This document shows positions 1 through 8,110 of a DNA stretch of 45,530 nucleotides, in pieces. Origin of the DNA: Chitinophagaceae bacterium (GTDB lineage: Bacteria; Bacteroidota; Bacteroidia; Chitinophagales; Chitinophagaceae); contig JANPZZ010000010.1 in NCBI GenBank assembly GCA_024707305.1, positions 1 to 45,530 on the forward strand, in the 5' to 3' direction. Each line of letters begins with the position of its first letter. The first letter of the stretch is position 1. Under the pieces are notes generated by a model. That model was not told the DNA's origin. It ran no database searches and saw only the letters and a program-made list of their open reading frames with translations. The position numbers were made by a program, and so were the translations under genes.

Positions 1-1438
1 AGATGACTTAATCGCTTGCAGGCAGATTCCAGTCGCTCATGACCATAATTTTTTTTAAGTCGTTTGAACGCCTGCCACATAGCCTAGGTATGTTGGACAT
101 AATGCGCTCTGCCGATCATTTTCTCCACTATTGTCCTTGCATTCAGGCCCACCTGCGTGGCTTCGGTTAGAAAATCAGAACCATCGTAACCCCTGGATTC
201 CAAAACATGTTGATGATTTAAAGGCATGTGAGCTTTCAGAGTGGTGTTCCCGTATTTGCGATAGCTTCTTTTGTGCATCGCCACCCTGCTTGTGCCATCA
301 TATATTTCAACATCATCGGTACTGTAAACCAGTTTTAATTTCTTTCCAATCAGCTTAAAAGGAACGCTATAGCTATGCCGGTTCTTTCGCCAATGATTAC
401 ATGATAATTTTTCCCAACCTTGCTCCATGTACTTTTTTTGAGCTGATAGCCTTGGGCAGGCAGCGGCTTCATCTGTGTGATCTCATCCTGCAGGAACCGC
501 ATGCGCCGGGAGTAGGTTTTGCCTTGTAGCAATTGATCGTTGTTTATCTCCAGTTGTGCAGCGATGGCATGATTGAGCTCTTCAAGACTGTAAAAGGTCT
601 GGTGGCGAAGCGGCGCATAAATTCTTAGATAACAAACGTTAACAGCGGATTCCACACTGGCCTTATCTCTTGGCTTGGCAACACGAGCTGCCATTGCAGT
701 AGTTCCGTAATAGGCAGCCAGGTATTCCATGGCTTCTGTAAACTCCGGTGTATACCGGTCCGGACGAACAACAGCACTTTTAAGATTGTCGCATTTAATT
801 ACATGAGGAACAGCACCCAGATAGTGGATCGCTTTTACCAATCCCGCAATGAAGTCGGACTGTTTTTGGCTGGGTAAAGCAATAGCATGCATAAAATGAC
901 TGTAAGTCATAGCACTCACCAACACTTCACAGTTGATCAACTCGCCAGTCTCGCGGTCGATATAATGAAGCTTGTCTCCTGCAAAATCCACCTGCAATAC
1001 TTCTCCCGGAATATGAATCATTCGCATCACTGCATCGCTATGCCCGTTGTTCTCAGAAAGCAAACAGCAAAAACGGGTGTAGCGGTAACCATCAGGAAAA
1101 TCTTTCAAATACTCCTGCCATAAAAGTTGTTTGGTTACACCGGTTCTGGAAAGCTCCTTCAAAAAATAAGGCAATAAAGAGGTAAAATCTTTCCTTCGCT
1201 TCTCATCACATTGAACAGCAGTAGGCGGCTTGCTTTTAACGAGCAATGAAAGTTCAACTTCACTATGTTCCAATAGCTGGGTAAAAGAGATTCCTGTCAG
1301 CAAAAACTTGTCTCGGTAATCTTTCACCGTATTGCGGGACATGTTCATCAGACCCGCAATTTTGCTGATGCTTGTGCCTCTGGAAAGATGTTCTAAAACC
1401 TGTTTGATCTGATACATGCCTTTAGGTTGATTTGCCAT
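1..1438 (-). pseudogene. istA: IS21-family transposase IstA, broken and cut by the window edge
   Basis: This is the large transposase subunit of an IS21-type element. The N-terminus (MANQPKGMYQIKQVLEHLS) and the helix-turn-helix SISKIAGLMNMSRNTVKDY are typical of IstA. A DDE integrase core follows, with VLQVDFAGDKLHYID, HVIKCDNLKSAV and PRDKASVESAV as its three acidic blocks. I chose the ATG at 1438 over the one at 1474 because homologues start there. The frame breaks at about 385-400: KNYHVIIGE must continue as HSYSVPFKLIGKKLKLVYS in another frame. An in-frame TAG at 84-86 then interrupts the C-terminus, after which the same frame goes on as KNYGHERLESACKRL to position 1. The nonsense codon suggests a truly dead copy and not only a sequencing slip. 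IstB, if present, lies beyond the left edge. Confidence 0.9.
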
Positions 1439-1512
1439 AACGATGTTTTGATATTTGAAGCAAAGCACCGTCATGAAATCTCAAAAAACAGATCAGAAAA
1501 CCTTACAAAACA

Positions 1513-1657
1513 GGGTGGTCAGTTCACAGTGAAATTATCCTTCCATTAATACCGGCATCCCTGGTCAGTTGACCGTGAAATCCCTGGTCAGTTGACTGTG
1601 AAATGGGGTGGTTAGTTCAGAGTGAAACAGGATGGTCAGTTGGGTGTGAAATACTCA
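1513..1657 (-). repeat. IS21-type element end: five copies of a ~22-bp transposase-binding repeat
   Basis: Five related units of the form (c/g)(t/g)GGTCAGTTnnnnGTGAAAT lie at about 1513-1535, 1559-1581, 1582-1604, 1605-1628 and 1629-1651, immediately upstream of istA. Multiple subterminal repeats are characteristic of IS21 ends. Read inward on the minus strand, the outermost unit is preceded by TGAGTATTTCACAC, so a TG...CA terminus near 1657 is plausible. No target-site duplication can be checked because the other end is outside the window. Confidence 0.75.
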
Positions 1658-1956
1658 AAGTGCTAATCCCAGATCTACTCAAATTCAAATGGATTCCAGG
1701 AATAACCTTGATTCGCCTTTTATAACTCCATGCCATAGAGATAATTTTTGTATGCGGATATTTTGTTGATCTTTTACCAAACTTATTCAAAAGGAGAATC
1801 CGTTTTCTACGGAAAACCGTAAACCTTCGCATCAACGGGGAATATCAGATCTTTTATCACTCACGTTGCACAAAATTTTCCCTACTACGGAAACCAGTAA
1901 AAATTCATCTTTCGCGATTTCTATATTGTGTTGTATCAAAGCCAAGCAACTACAAT
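1658..1956. other. Intergenic stretch, nothing firm
   Basis: About 300 bp between the IS end and a lipoprotein gene. I see a short inverted repeat (tacggaaaaccgta near 1809) and a near copy at 1876. Minus-strand reading frames here match nothing I recognise. The promoter of the 1957 gene should lie here, but no convincing TTTG-N19-TAnnTTTG pair is present. Confidence 0.4.
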
Positions 1957-2658
1957 ATGAAAAAGAACTTACTCATCGTGGCCCTGGTGGCTATTGTATT
2001 CACAAGCTGTATCTCCACGTCAAAAACCATCCGGTTTAATGCAATTCCCGACGAAACTGTCGCCAACGAAAACCTTAAAAATTTCTTTCGATCTAATCCA
2101 AAACCGAGCATCTTGTTACGCGTACCCAACAGTAACGACCGAGCATCGAGCAACACATCTGCCGACAACACCAGTAATCTTTTGTTTAACGCAATCGAAA
2201 AAGAATTCTTAAAAACCGGATTCAGTGTGCGCGATAGGGGATTGTTCAATGAGGTTCTTTCTAAAGGAAATATTTCCGATTACTCAAAAATAAAGGAGCT
2301 GACTAATACCGATATCATTGTTGAAATCGCCAATATCAACCTGTCAGTGGATTATACAACCAATCGCTTCACTGAAAAAATCGGAAATAAGGTGACCGAA
2401 AAAGTTGGCAACTACAGTTATACAGAGAAAGGCGCCTCAGTAGAATATAAAATCATACTTGTACGAACTAATGAAGTGGCAGGCGCTTATAAGTTTAATT
2501 ACCAGCCTTGTCCCAACGGTTGCGTTGTTCAAAGTTTTAATTTCTCTACCAAAAGGAAAATATTCCAACCCGTTTTAAAAGAAACGGTTGAAATTAACGC
2601 AATGGAAGAGTTTATTAAACACTCGACGCAAAAGCTCATTTCGTCTTTTAAACAATAA
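1957..2658 (+). CDS. Predicted lipoprotein, CsgG/LpoB-like fold possible
   Basis: A 233-residue protein with a lipoprotein signal peptide (MKKNLLIVALVAIVFTSC, lipobox FTSC, Cys18), so probably anchored to the outer membrane. The segment around residues 70-120 (LLFNAIEKEFLKTGFSVRDR, then SKIKELTNTDIIVEIANI) resembles CsgG/LpoB-type periplasmic lipoproteins, where a regulator module senses or builds envelope structures. That match is by pattern only. The frame is intact. It is followed 25 bp downstream by a small membrane protein gene, so the two may be co-transcribed. Function is unknown. Confidence 0.7.
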   Translation: MKKNLLIVALVAIVFTSCISTSKTIRFNAIPDETVANENLKNFFRSNPKPSILLRVPNSNDRASSNTSADNTSNLLFNAIEKEFLKTGFSVRDRGLFNEVLSKGNISDYSKIKELTNTDIIVEIANINLSVDYTTNRFTEKIGNKVTEKVGNYSYTEKGASVEYKIILVRTNEVAGAYKFNYQPCPNGCVVQSFNFSTKRKIFQPVLKETVEINAMEEFIKHSTQKLISSFKQ

Positions 2659-2683
2659 TCTACAAACCGTTAAATCCTTTATT

Positions 2684-2899
2684 ATGGACGACTCTTCAGC
2701 TGGATGTCTTGGAGTACTAACCGTTATAGCCATTATTGGTGCCTGGATAGGAACAGGCATTGCCGCATGGAACTGGATAGAACCAGACAGCTTCTGGGGT
2801 GGTATTAAATTTATTCTCGCCTGGGGACTATTGGGGTATATTGCCCAACTCATTGCAGGCGCGATCATCGTCGGTCTCGCAAGTATATTTGAGTCTTAG
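2684..2899 (+). CDS. Small membrane protein (71 aa), paralogue of the 4556-4771 gene
   Basis: The start is set at the ATG at 2684, since a longer in-frame start at 2588 would overlap the lipoprotein gene. The 71-residue product has two hydrophobic segments (LGVLTVIAIIGAWIGTGIAA and the second half to IIVGLASIF) around a WNWIEPDSFWG motif. The gene at 4556-4771 on the other strand encodes the same length with HWIEPTNFW and the same AWxLLG...Q pattern, so they are paralogues. No functional family is recognised. Probably an inner-membrane protein. Confidence 0.7.
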   Translation: MDDSSAGCLGVLTVIAIIGAWIGTGIAAWNWIEPDSFWGGIKFILAWGLLGYIAQLIAGAIIVGLASIFES

Positions 2900-2956
2900 C
2901 ACAGTAAATCCAAGGCAAACAAAAATCAAAACGAAATCAATTCCATACCCCGCACC

Positions 2957-3041
2957 TTACTCACGCGTTCTATTTCCTCGCAACAAACCCTCCACCACGC
3001 CCACCGCCACCACTACATCCACCCAAATCGTTCGGCCGAGA
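2957..3041 (-). pseudogene. Remnant of the 3' end of a DUF6804-type gene
   Basis: On the minus strand this stretch reads GRTIWVDVVVAVGVVEGLL then RGNRTRE and a stop. It aligns with the C-terminus of the intact gene at 4258-4554 (GRTIWNVVDVIVAVGLVVSVL then PGNRRRG and a stop), with a two-codon deletion. Nothing upstream continues the gene. It is therefore a truncated duplicate, next to a paralogue of that gene's own neighbour. Confidence 0.65.
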
Positions 3042-3065
3042 GGGCCGCGCTGCGATCTGTCAGTC

Positions 3066-3123
3066 GTAGGGACGCGCAGTGTAGGGACGCGCTGCAGCGC
3101 GTCCCTACACTGCGCGTCCCTAC
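3066..3123. repeat. Perfect 58-bp palindrome built from nested REP units
   Basis: Two 29-bp arms, starting GTAGGGACGCGCAGTGTAGG, are exact reverse complements with no spacer. The core is the 28-bp palindrome GTAGGGACGCGCTG/CAGCGCGTCCCTAC seen several times nearby; an outer copy of the half-site brackets it. It lies just downstream of the Y1 transposase gene on the minus strand, as expected for a REP mobilised by a RAYT. Confidence 0.85.
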
Positions 3124-3187
3124 AGCAGGCACAAATTATCGCGTCGCTCTTCCCTTAAACGCAAAACTGACCCGAAGACTTGAGTTT

Positions 3188-3874
3188 CTACGCCTCCGCT
3201 AATGGAAATTCATCACCATTATCCCCAAATTTCCAATCCCGTGGATTATCCCGGATATATTGCCGCAGTCTCTCCAACTCCTTTTTATTTCTTATGATAC
3301 GGTCATGAAAGCGTTCCTGCCATTCTACTGGCCGGCCAATGGCACGCGCACGCCGGGTGACGGCACCTTTAAACTGGTTGATTGTAATGGATAAATTTTT
3401 CGATTGCGGACCGAACTGGCGATTATGTGTTCGCTCCTGTTGTAGGGACGCGCTGCCGGACGCGCTGCAGCGCGTCCCTACCTCAGATGTATTGTTGGCC
3501 TCTTCCCGTAGGGACGCGCTGCAGCGCGTCCCTACGCTGCGTTTTCCTGCAATGCGCATCCCTGCAAATATGCATGTGTCTGCATTGCGATTGAATTCAT
3601 TTTGCCCGATTTGTATGATGCCATGAAAATGATCTGGCATCACCTGGTATTCGTCAAGCGTTATATTCATATCCTTCCGGATACCCGGCGATTTTAACCA
3701 CTCTTCTTCTACAATACGGCCTACATCATTCAGATACATTTTATCGCTCTCAATGTTGCCAAAAACATCTCGGTTACCATCTTGAAATTGTACCCGAATC
3801 GTTACAGAATACCATCCTGCAAAGCCATAATCCCACCAGGGCGCTCGTATTAATTTTCGGTTATGCTTTTTCAT
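3188..3874 (-). CDS. REP-associated tyrosine transposase (Y1/HUH), carrying REPs in its own frame
   Basis: A 228-residue Y1 transposase of the RAYT type. The HUH metal motif is MPDHFHG (His82, His84), and the catalytic tyrosine is Tyr206 in RLRQYIRDNPRDWK. These enzymes nick and join single-stranded REP hairpins. The start was placed at MKKHNRK (3874), where relatives begin; upstream in-frame ATGs exist at 3880, 3883 and 3916. Between the HUH half and the Tyr half (residues about 112-147) the protein has two REP-encoded blocks, SVGTRCSASL and EVGTRCSASGSASL. Each is a translated copy of the palindrome at 3508-3535 and 3442-3481. The frame stays open through both. Free REPs flank the gene on both sides. 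Confidence 0.88.
   Translation of the reverse strand: MKKHNRKLIRAPWWDYGFAGWYSVTIRVQFQDGNRDVFGNIESDKMYLNDVGRIVEEEWLKSPGIRKDMNITLDEYQVMPDHFHGIIQIGQNEFNRNADTCIFAGMRIAGKRSVGTRCSASLREEANNTSEVGTRCSASGSASLQQERTHNRQFGPQSKNLSITINQFKGAVTRRARAIGRPVEWQERFHDRIIRNKKELERLRQYIRDNPRDWKFGDNGDEFPLAEA
3442..3535. repeat. Two REP palindromes inside the transposase gene
   Basis: 3508-3535 is the exact 28-bp palindrome GTAGGGACGCGCTG/CAGCGCGTCCCTAC. 3442-3481 is a 40-bp variant with an internal partial duplication of the core. The 26-bp spacer (ctcagatgtattgttggcct...) recurs beside the REP at 3988, so flank and palindrome appear to have moved together. Confidence 0.88.
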
Positions 3875-3923
3875 AATCATCATTCTAATTTTGAATGTAC
3901 GATTACGGATAAGCATTTCAATG

Positions 3924-4018
3924 TTGATTAAACAGCAGATGTGCGTTTAAAACACGATTTAACTCAGATGTATTATTGGCTGCTCCTGTAGGGACGCGCT
4001 GCAGCGCGTCCCTACAGG
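3924..4018. repeat. REP unit plus flank, copy A
   Basis: A unit of about 95 bp: a leader (aacagcagatgtgcgttta...), then actcagatgtattattggct, then the palindrome at 3985-4018, extended here to 34 bp by CCT/AGG ends. The leader recurs at 4086 and the tract before the palindrome recurs inside the transposase gene at 3482-3507. Confidence 0.8.
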
Positions 4019-4078
4019 AATACATCGCGTCACTACACGGTTGCAGCGCGCTTCAATACAACTACAACGCTACCTATT

Positions 4079-4223
4079 GGTGATTGAACAGCAGATGCGC
4101 GTTTAAAACACGATTTAATTCCGATGTTTATCGGCGGCTTCCTCCGTAGGGACGCGCGGTAATCGTGTAGGGACGCGTTGTAGTGACGCCGCGCTGTAGG
4201 GACGCGCTGCAGCGCGTCCCTAC
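4079..4223. repeat. REP unit plus flank, copy B, with a multi-part palindrome cluster
   Basis: It begins with the same leader as copy A (tgaacagcagatgcgcgttt, then aaaacacgattta). From 4146 to 4223 it carries three GTAGGGACGCG half-sites, one ending in the complete palindrome at 4196-4223. The remaining gap sequence between 4019 and 4257 is made of degenerate pieces of the same repeat; minus-strand reading frames there are translated repeats, not genes. Confidence 0.78.
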
Positions 4224-4257
4224 AGGATTGCAACACGTCACTACACGATTGCACACC

Positions 4258-4554
4258 TCACCCACGCCTTCTATTTCCTGGCAACACACTCACCACCAGC
4301 CCCACCGCCACTATTACATCCACCACATTCCAGATCGTGCGGCCGAAGGCCACTTTTAGAAAGGGTTGGAATAATAGTGCCAGGCCGATATAAATGATTA
4401 CTTCCGTTTCCTCGCCCCGCTTAAAGGCATCAAATGCAAGCAATGCGAATGCTAACATCGAGGCAAAACGAACAAATTGAAAATAACCATATGGCATATC
4501 GGCCAGGCACACAAGTAGCAGAATCGCTAGTATTATTCTTATCGCAGCAATCAT
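4258..4554 (-). CDS. DUF6804-family small membrane protein
   Basis: A 98-residue integral membrane protein with about four hydrophobic segments. The MPYGYFQFVRF motif near residue 20 and the C-terminal LALLFQPFLKVAFGRTIWNV pattern are what I associate with the DUF6804 family, common in Bacteroidota and of unknown function. It lies 1 bp after a 71-residue membrane protein gene in the same direction, so the two form a small operon. A broken copy of its 3' end lies at 2957-3041. Confidence 0.7.
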   Translation of the reverse strand: MIAAIRIILAILLLVCLADMPYGYFQFVRFASMLAFALLAFDAFKRGEETEVIIYIGLALLFQPFLKVAFGRTIWNVVDVIVAVGLVVSVLPGNRRRG

Positions 4555-4555
4555 G

Positions 4556-4771
4556 CTAATTTCTTAATCTCAAAATTCCTGCAACGATAAAAATACCAAC
4601 GAACTGTAAAACGAACCCCAGCAGCAGCCAGGCTCCTACAAAAAACAGGGCCTGCCAAAAATTGGTGGGTTCAATCCAGTGCCATGCCATGAGACCGGAA
4701 ATGATCCACATCATAATGAAAACGAATAGTGATAATCTGCTTCCGAAATCGGCGAAACGTTTCTTCTTCAT
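4556..4771 (-). CDS. Small membrane protein (71 aa), paralogue of the 2684-2899 gene
   Basis: 71 residues with two transmembrane stretches around MAWHWIEPTNFWQALFFVG. It shares length, the W-x-WIEPxxFW motif and the AWxLLG...Q pattern with the product at 2684-2899. It is the first gene of a two-gene unit with the DUF6804 gene. The start MKKKRFADFG follows a plausible leader. No function is known. Confidence 0.7.
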   Translation of the reverse strand: MKKKRFADFGSRLSLFVFIMMWIISGLMAWHWIEPTNFWQALFFVGAWLLLGFVLQFVGIFIVAGILRLRN

Positions 4772-5414
4772 AACGTAAGTTTTGGTTTATATGAAAGATA
4801 AGGTTTACGAAATGATGGAGATGTGCATGAAACTGTTGCTGTACACAACACTAATTATGCTGCCGCGAGAAAGACGCAGCGCTTCTGCACAAATAATAAA
4901 ACTTAACGATATCCACGAAAAAAGAAAGAAACGATTTCCTATCGTTCGGGGCGAAAGATGGAGTCAGCAATGCCGTAGGAGACATACTCTTCATAGTAGA
5001 TAAGGTTTGGTGGTGGCGTTTAGTGCCAGCTCTAAAGTTGAAGAATATTGTCGAAAAAAGCAATAGCCCGCCAAAAAAAGTGAAAATTTCGTCCGGCAAC
5101 TAGCGTCGAAGTTGATTTCCTATTCTTATAGTAACCAACATGTTCTACGCGACAATAATCCTTTTTATCAAAATGGAATTTTCCGAAAAAAGCGACGCAA
5201 CTTTTTATCATCCTCTCCTTTCAAACGCCAGGCGTCACTTATGAATAACTATTTATCAAAGAAAATTAAAAAATTAGCGCGTTACGGGTTGCCGTAATAT
5301 TTCCTCATTCTTTCTTTTCATTTTGCCTGAGGGCTATCTCTACACGACTGCCCCAACAGAATCGGGGAAGCCGAAAACCGACAAAAGAGTAGGCAACCAC
5401 CATAAAAACTTATA
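4772..5414. other. 640-bp stretch without a recognisable gene
   Basis: Short open frames of 60-80 codons occur on both strands, but none has family resemblance or coding-like composition. Two small hairpins are visible: AACGAT/ATCGTT at about 4931-4947 and TTACGG/CCGTAA at about 5282-5297. The second could help end transcription but lacks a clean T run. The promoters of the 71-residue protein (minus) and the PEGA lipoprotein (plus) should lie at its two ends. Confidence 0.4.
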
Positions 5415-5919
5415 ATGAAAAAATCGACTACCCTCACTGCAATTTTGTTTGCAACAACTACAATTATGCTTTCAGGTTGTGCTACTATCTTTGGAAAGAG
5501 TTCGTACCCGGTTTCCATCAACAGCAATCCAACAGGCGCCTCCGTAAGCATTACTGACAAGAAGAGTAAGGAAGTGTATAAGGGCCAAACGCCAGCGACT
5601 GTTACTTTAAAGTCGGGTGCCGGCTTTTTCTCAAAAAGCGGAATATCAGGTTAAAATAAGTTCACCAGGCTTCGAGGAACAAGTCATACCCATTAATTTT
5701 AAGTTGAACGGTTGGTATTTTGGAAACCTTCTAATTGGCGGGGTTCTGGGGATGTTGATTGTTGACCCCGCAACCGGCGCGATGTGGAAGCTTGAAACAC
5801 CTCCAGTTAATGTCACACTCCACCAGTCTGTGGCAACCATTGAGCAACCCACGCTTCAAATTATTAATATTGCATCTCTTTCCGATGATATGAAACAAAA
5901 GCTCGTTAGAATTAATTAG
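5415..5919 (+). CDS. PEGA-domain lipoprotein, one frameshift
   Basis: A lipoprotein signal (MKKSTTLTAILFATTTIMLS then GC) is followed by a PEGA-type domain (YPVSINSNPTGASVSITDKK, then GQTPATVTLKSG). The rest, from AEYQVKISSPGFEEQ through GWYFGNLLIGGVLGMLIVDP, is in the next frame. Removing one A from the A5 run at about 5634-5638 joins them as FFSKAEYQV and gives an uninterrupted 167-residue protein ending at 5919. The conserved NLLIGGVLGML...DPATGAMW tail is usual in these Bacteroidota envelope lipoproteins. The role is unknown, perhaps surface-layer or peptidoglycan attachment. Confidence 0.78.
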
Positions 5920-5969
5920 TGGGTTATTCTACAGTCACTGACTGACAATCTCACTACCTGATCTTCAAT

Positions 5970-6013
5970 AAAATACAAAGCGGCTTGCGTTTTTCCAAGC
6001 TGCTTTGTATTTT
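5970..6013. terminator. Strong hairpin, probable bidirectional terminator
   Basis: An 18-bp inverted repeat (AAAATACAAAGCGGCTTG with its complement, one G-T position) around an 8-nt loop. The arms end in A4 and T4. It lies between the PEGA lipoprotein gene and the DUF5763-type gene. Confidence 0.75.
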
Positions 6014-6036
6014 ACCAACCACCAAACCTTACCTCC

Positions 6037-6354
6037 ATGAAGCATCTGTATACCCTGCTTGTGTGTGCACTGGTTGTAATAACATACACCAGTAGCGCCC
6101 ACAACAACAGGCGAACCGATCTGGAACCCGCAACATGCTATGGCTATTCTCCCTGCAATGCATGTACCAACTGCTCTGCATGTAAGCATTGCAATGCTGG
6201 TGGTAGTTGCGGCATTTGTAAAAAATCAAATGACGCGCCGCGAGTTCCCTCACAGTCATCTGGTCAAAAACAATGCAAAGCCATTACACAGAAGAAAACA
6301 CAGTGTACCCGTAACGTGAAAAGTGGTAGCTATTGCTGGCAACATCAGCGATAA
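6037..6354 (+). CDS. Secreted Cys-rich protein with DUF5763-like tail
   Basis: A 105-residue protein with a signal peptide (MKHLYTLLVCALVVITYTSS). The middle is a Cys-rich tract (CYGYSPCNACTNCSACKHC and on to GSCGICKK) with repeated CxxC pairs. The C-terminus CKAITQKKTQCTRNVKSGSY followed by CWQH matches the small DUF5763 module (C...C...C-W-x-H), which I take to be a zinc-knuckle-like fold. Export suggests disulphides or metal binding outside the cytoplasm. The family has no known function. Confidence 0.72.
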   Translation: MKHLYTLLVCALVVITYTSSAHNNRRTDLEPATCYGYSPCNACTNCSACKHCNAGGSCGICKKSNDAPRVPSQSSGQKQCKAITQKKTQCTRNVKSGSYCWQHQR

Positions 6355-6379
6355 TAGTAGCGGCTGAAATAATGCCATT

Positions 6380-6408
6380 AAAAAAAAGCAGGCTCCAAAG
6401 AGCCTGCT
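6380..6408 (-). terminator. Intrinsic terminator on the minus strand, without an identified gene
   Basis: A perfect 8-bp stem (AGCAGGCT/AGCCTGCT, loop 6 nt) is followed on the minus strand by seven to eight Ts. It should stop a transcript arriving from the right, yet no convincing minus-strand gene lies there. It could also simply insulate the plus-strand gene ending at 6354. Confidence 0.65.
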
Positions 6409-6839
6409 GGTGAATCATCATCGAGTCGGTAAAACGGACAATGGCTTACACAACAAGATAGGAATTGCGCGGAAAAATATATTACGGGTTCCCGTATCGG
6501 GCGGTAGTTTGGTGACCCGCCATGAAATGGGTGGAATGTCGCTCTGTAGCCTTCATTTTTACCCACCCAGCGGTATTCGATTTGCCAATTGCAGTTACTA
6601 AATTTAACCATGCAATTGCTTCGACTCAGCCCTCCTTTGGGCCATCATGGTTAGCTCGGCCTCCATTACCGACGCTCAGGTGCCGGCCTACCTGCAAAGC
6701 CTGCAATATCGTAGTCCCAATACTTACTGCAGTGCTGGCGGCATAATACCGGATGCCCCAACAAGGTACAAGCGCCTCCAGCCAATCAACCCCTTCGATG
6801 AGCTGAGTATTTGGCAGCCCGCGCATCACTAAAAAAGAT
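6409..6839. other. Unexplained, GC-richer stretch
   Basis: About 430 bp between a minus-strand terminator and the Sel1/WG gene. Composition from about 6640 to 6830 looks richer in GC than its neighbours. Short frames on both strands are open for 60-87 codons, but I recognise none. It might hold a small RNA ending at the terminator at 6380 or debris of a mobile element; neither is shown. Confidence 0.35.
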
Positions 6840-8105
6840 TTGAAACGAAGGGAAAAAGAATCCATTGCCGCTGCAGAAGCCGGCGACATGGACGAGATCT
6901 ATTTTCGTATTAAATCCTTCACCGATGCCGGCAACGAACTAGAACGTGATTACTGGATAAAAAAGGCGGCCCAATTTGGAGACCCGGAATCAGCCCTGCA
7001 TGCCATTCGTTATATGCATCTGCCCCAGGCAGAATATGATAAATACTGTCTGACCGCCTTCGAAAAAGGCAGCGCCGACGCCGTACCCTACGCAACTGAA
7101 ATCTATTGGCGAAGAAACAACTGGCAAATGGCACTCGCTCTCGAAGAAAGAATGGCTAAAGAAAGACCGCATTATGCAATACGCGTTGCCGAACGATATC
7201 TGATTGAAGGCGCACCCTGGTACGATTCAACCCTGGCGATGAAAATGCTGAAAAGCGGTGCTGAGAATGGAGATAGCAGCTGTATACAATTACTTCAATC
7301 AATTGCAGATCCAACAACCCGCCCGCTGGCTATGTGGGCGTTGAAGAACGAAGTACTTCAGGTGGAGGACGAACAGGGATGGATTCTCGGCCGGCGCTTC
7401 TCCTATTCACCACCGGTTACTGAAAACACGGCACCCAATTTCTATGGTGATTACTGGTTAACCGATTTGTATGGAAAAAATATTATCAACAGACGCACTG
7501 CCAGTATCATACCCATTCGTTCGGATGTGCTCCTTGTAAGTAACGGTGAAAAGGAATTTTTCATAACCGGAAAAAACTTTCAGCAGTCCGAGGAGTATGA
7601 TCAAATTGAATTGCGACGAGATGCCCCCATGCGCGTTCGCCGACAACATTTGTGGGGATTTGCGAATACAGATGGGCGGGCACTGAGCGAAATGAAATAT
7701 CTTTTTGCATCGCCCTTTGAAAATGGAATCAGTGCCGTGTGGGATGGAAGTTTGTGCTTTCGCATCAACACAAACGGAGAATCAATAGGCGAAAAAAAGG
7801 AAATGAAACTGGAAGAGAGAAATAGTGGTCTGGCGGTGAAAGACTTTCCGGAAATAAAGGTTCAAACACTCCGTACTAATTTTATCAATGGATTTCGCTT
7901 TGTGGGCATCAGCACCGATTTATTCCCCAAATCTTGCCCCTTTGGTGTAATCGATAAAAAAGGAAAATGGATTGTGAAACCAGATTACATTCTCGGTTTC
8001 TACGACGAAGGCATTTCATCCTATTCAATTAGTAAGGATAATCAATTTTATAACTGCTCGCTGGACGGAAAACTAACGCCACGAAAAAGCCTGTATGAAC
8101 GATAA
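6840..8105 (+). CDS. Sel1-like plus WG-repeat protein
   Basis: A protein of about 421 residues with no signal peptide. The N-terminal 150 residues look like Sel1/TPR solenoid repeats (AAAEAGDMDEIYFRIKSF, then WIKKAAQFGDPESALHAIRY, then TLAMKMLKSGAENGDSSC). The C-terminal half has WG/KWG-type beta-repeats (LWGFANTDGRAL, then CPFGVIDKKGKWIVKPDY). Both are protein-interaction modules, so a scaffold role is likely. The frame opens at 6807; TTG at 6840 and ATG at 6888 are the candidate starts, and neither is convincing, so the 5' end may be damaged. Confidence 0.7.
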   Translation: MKRREKESIAAAEAGDMDEIYFRIKSFTDAGNELERDYWIKKAAQFGDPESALHAIRYMHLPQAEYDKYCLTAFEKGSADAVPYATEIYWRRNNWQMALALEERMAKERPHYAIRVAERYLIEGAPWYDSTLAMKMLKSGAENGDSSCIQLLQSIADPTTRPLAMWALKNEVLQVEDEQGWILGRRFSYSPPVTENTAPNFYGDYWLTDLYGKNIINRRTASIIPIRSDVLLVSNGEKEFFITGKNFQQSEEYDQIELRRDAPMRVRRQHLWGFANTDGRALSEMKYLFASPFENGISAVWDGSLCFRINTNGESIGEKKEMKLEERNSGLAVKDFPEIKVQTLRTNFINGFRFVGISTDLFPKSCPFGVIDKKGKWIVKPDYILGFYDEGISSYSISKDNQFYNCSLDGKLTPRKSLYER

Positions 8106-8110
8106 ATAAT

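Noticed and set aside
2588..2683. Longer start for the 71-residue membrane protein
   Set aside because: It would overlap the end of the lipoprotein gene and add a charged leader absent from the paralogue at 4556.
4033..4254. Small basic minus-strand protein with repeated RDALQRVPT peptides
   Set aside because: It is a translation of REP palindromes; no start context or family.
5415..5919. Programmed ribosomal frameshifting in the PEGA lipoprotein
   Set aside because: The same kind of break occurs in at least twelve other genes, without a shared slippery heptamer; sequence error is simpler.
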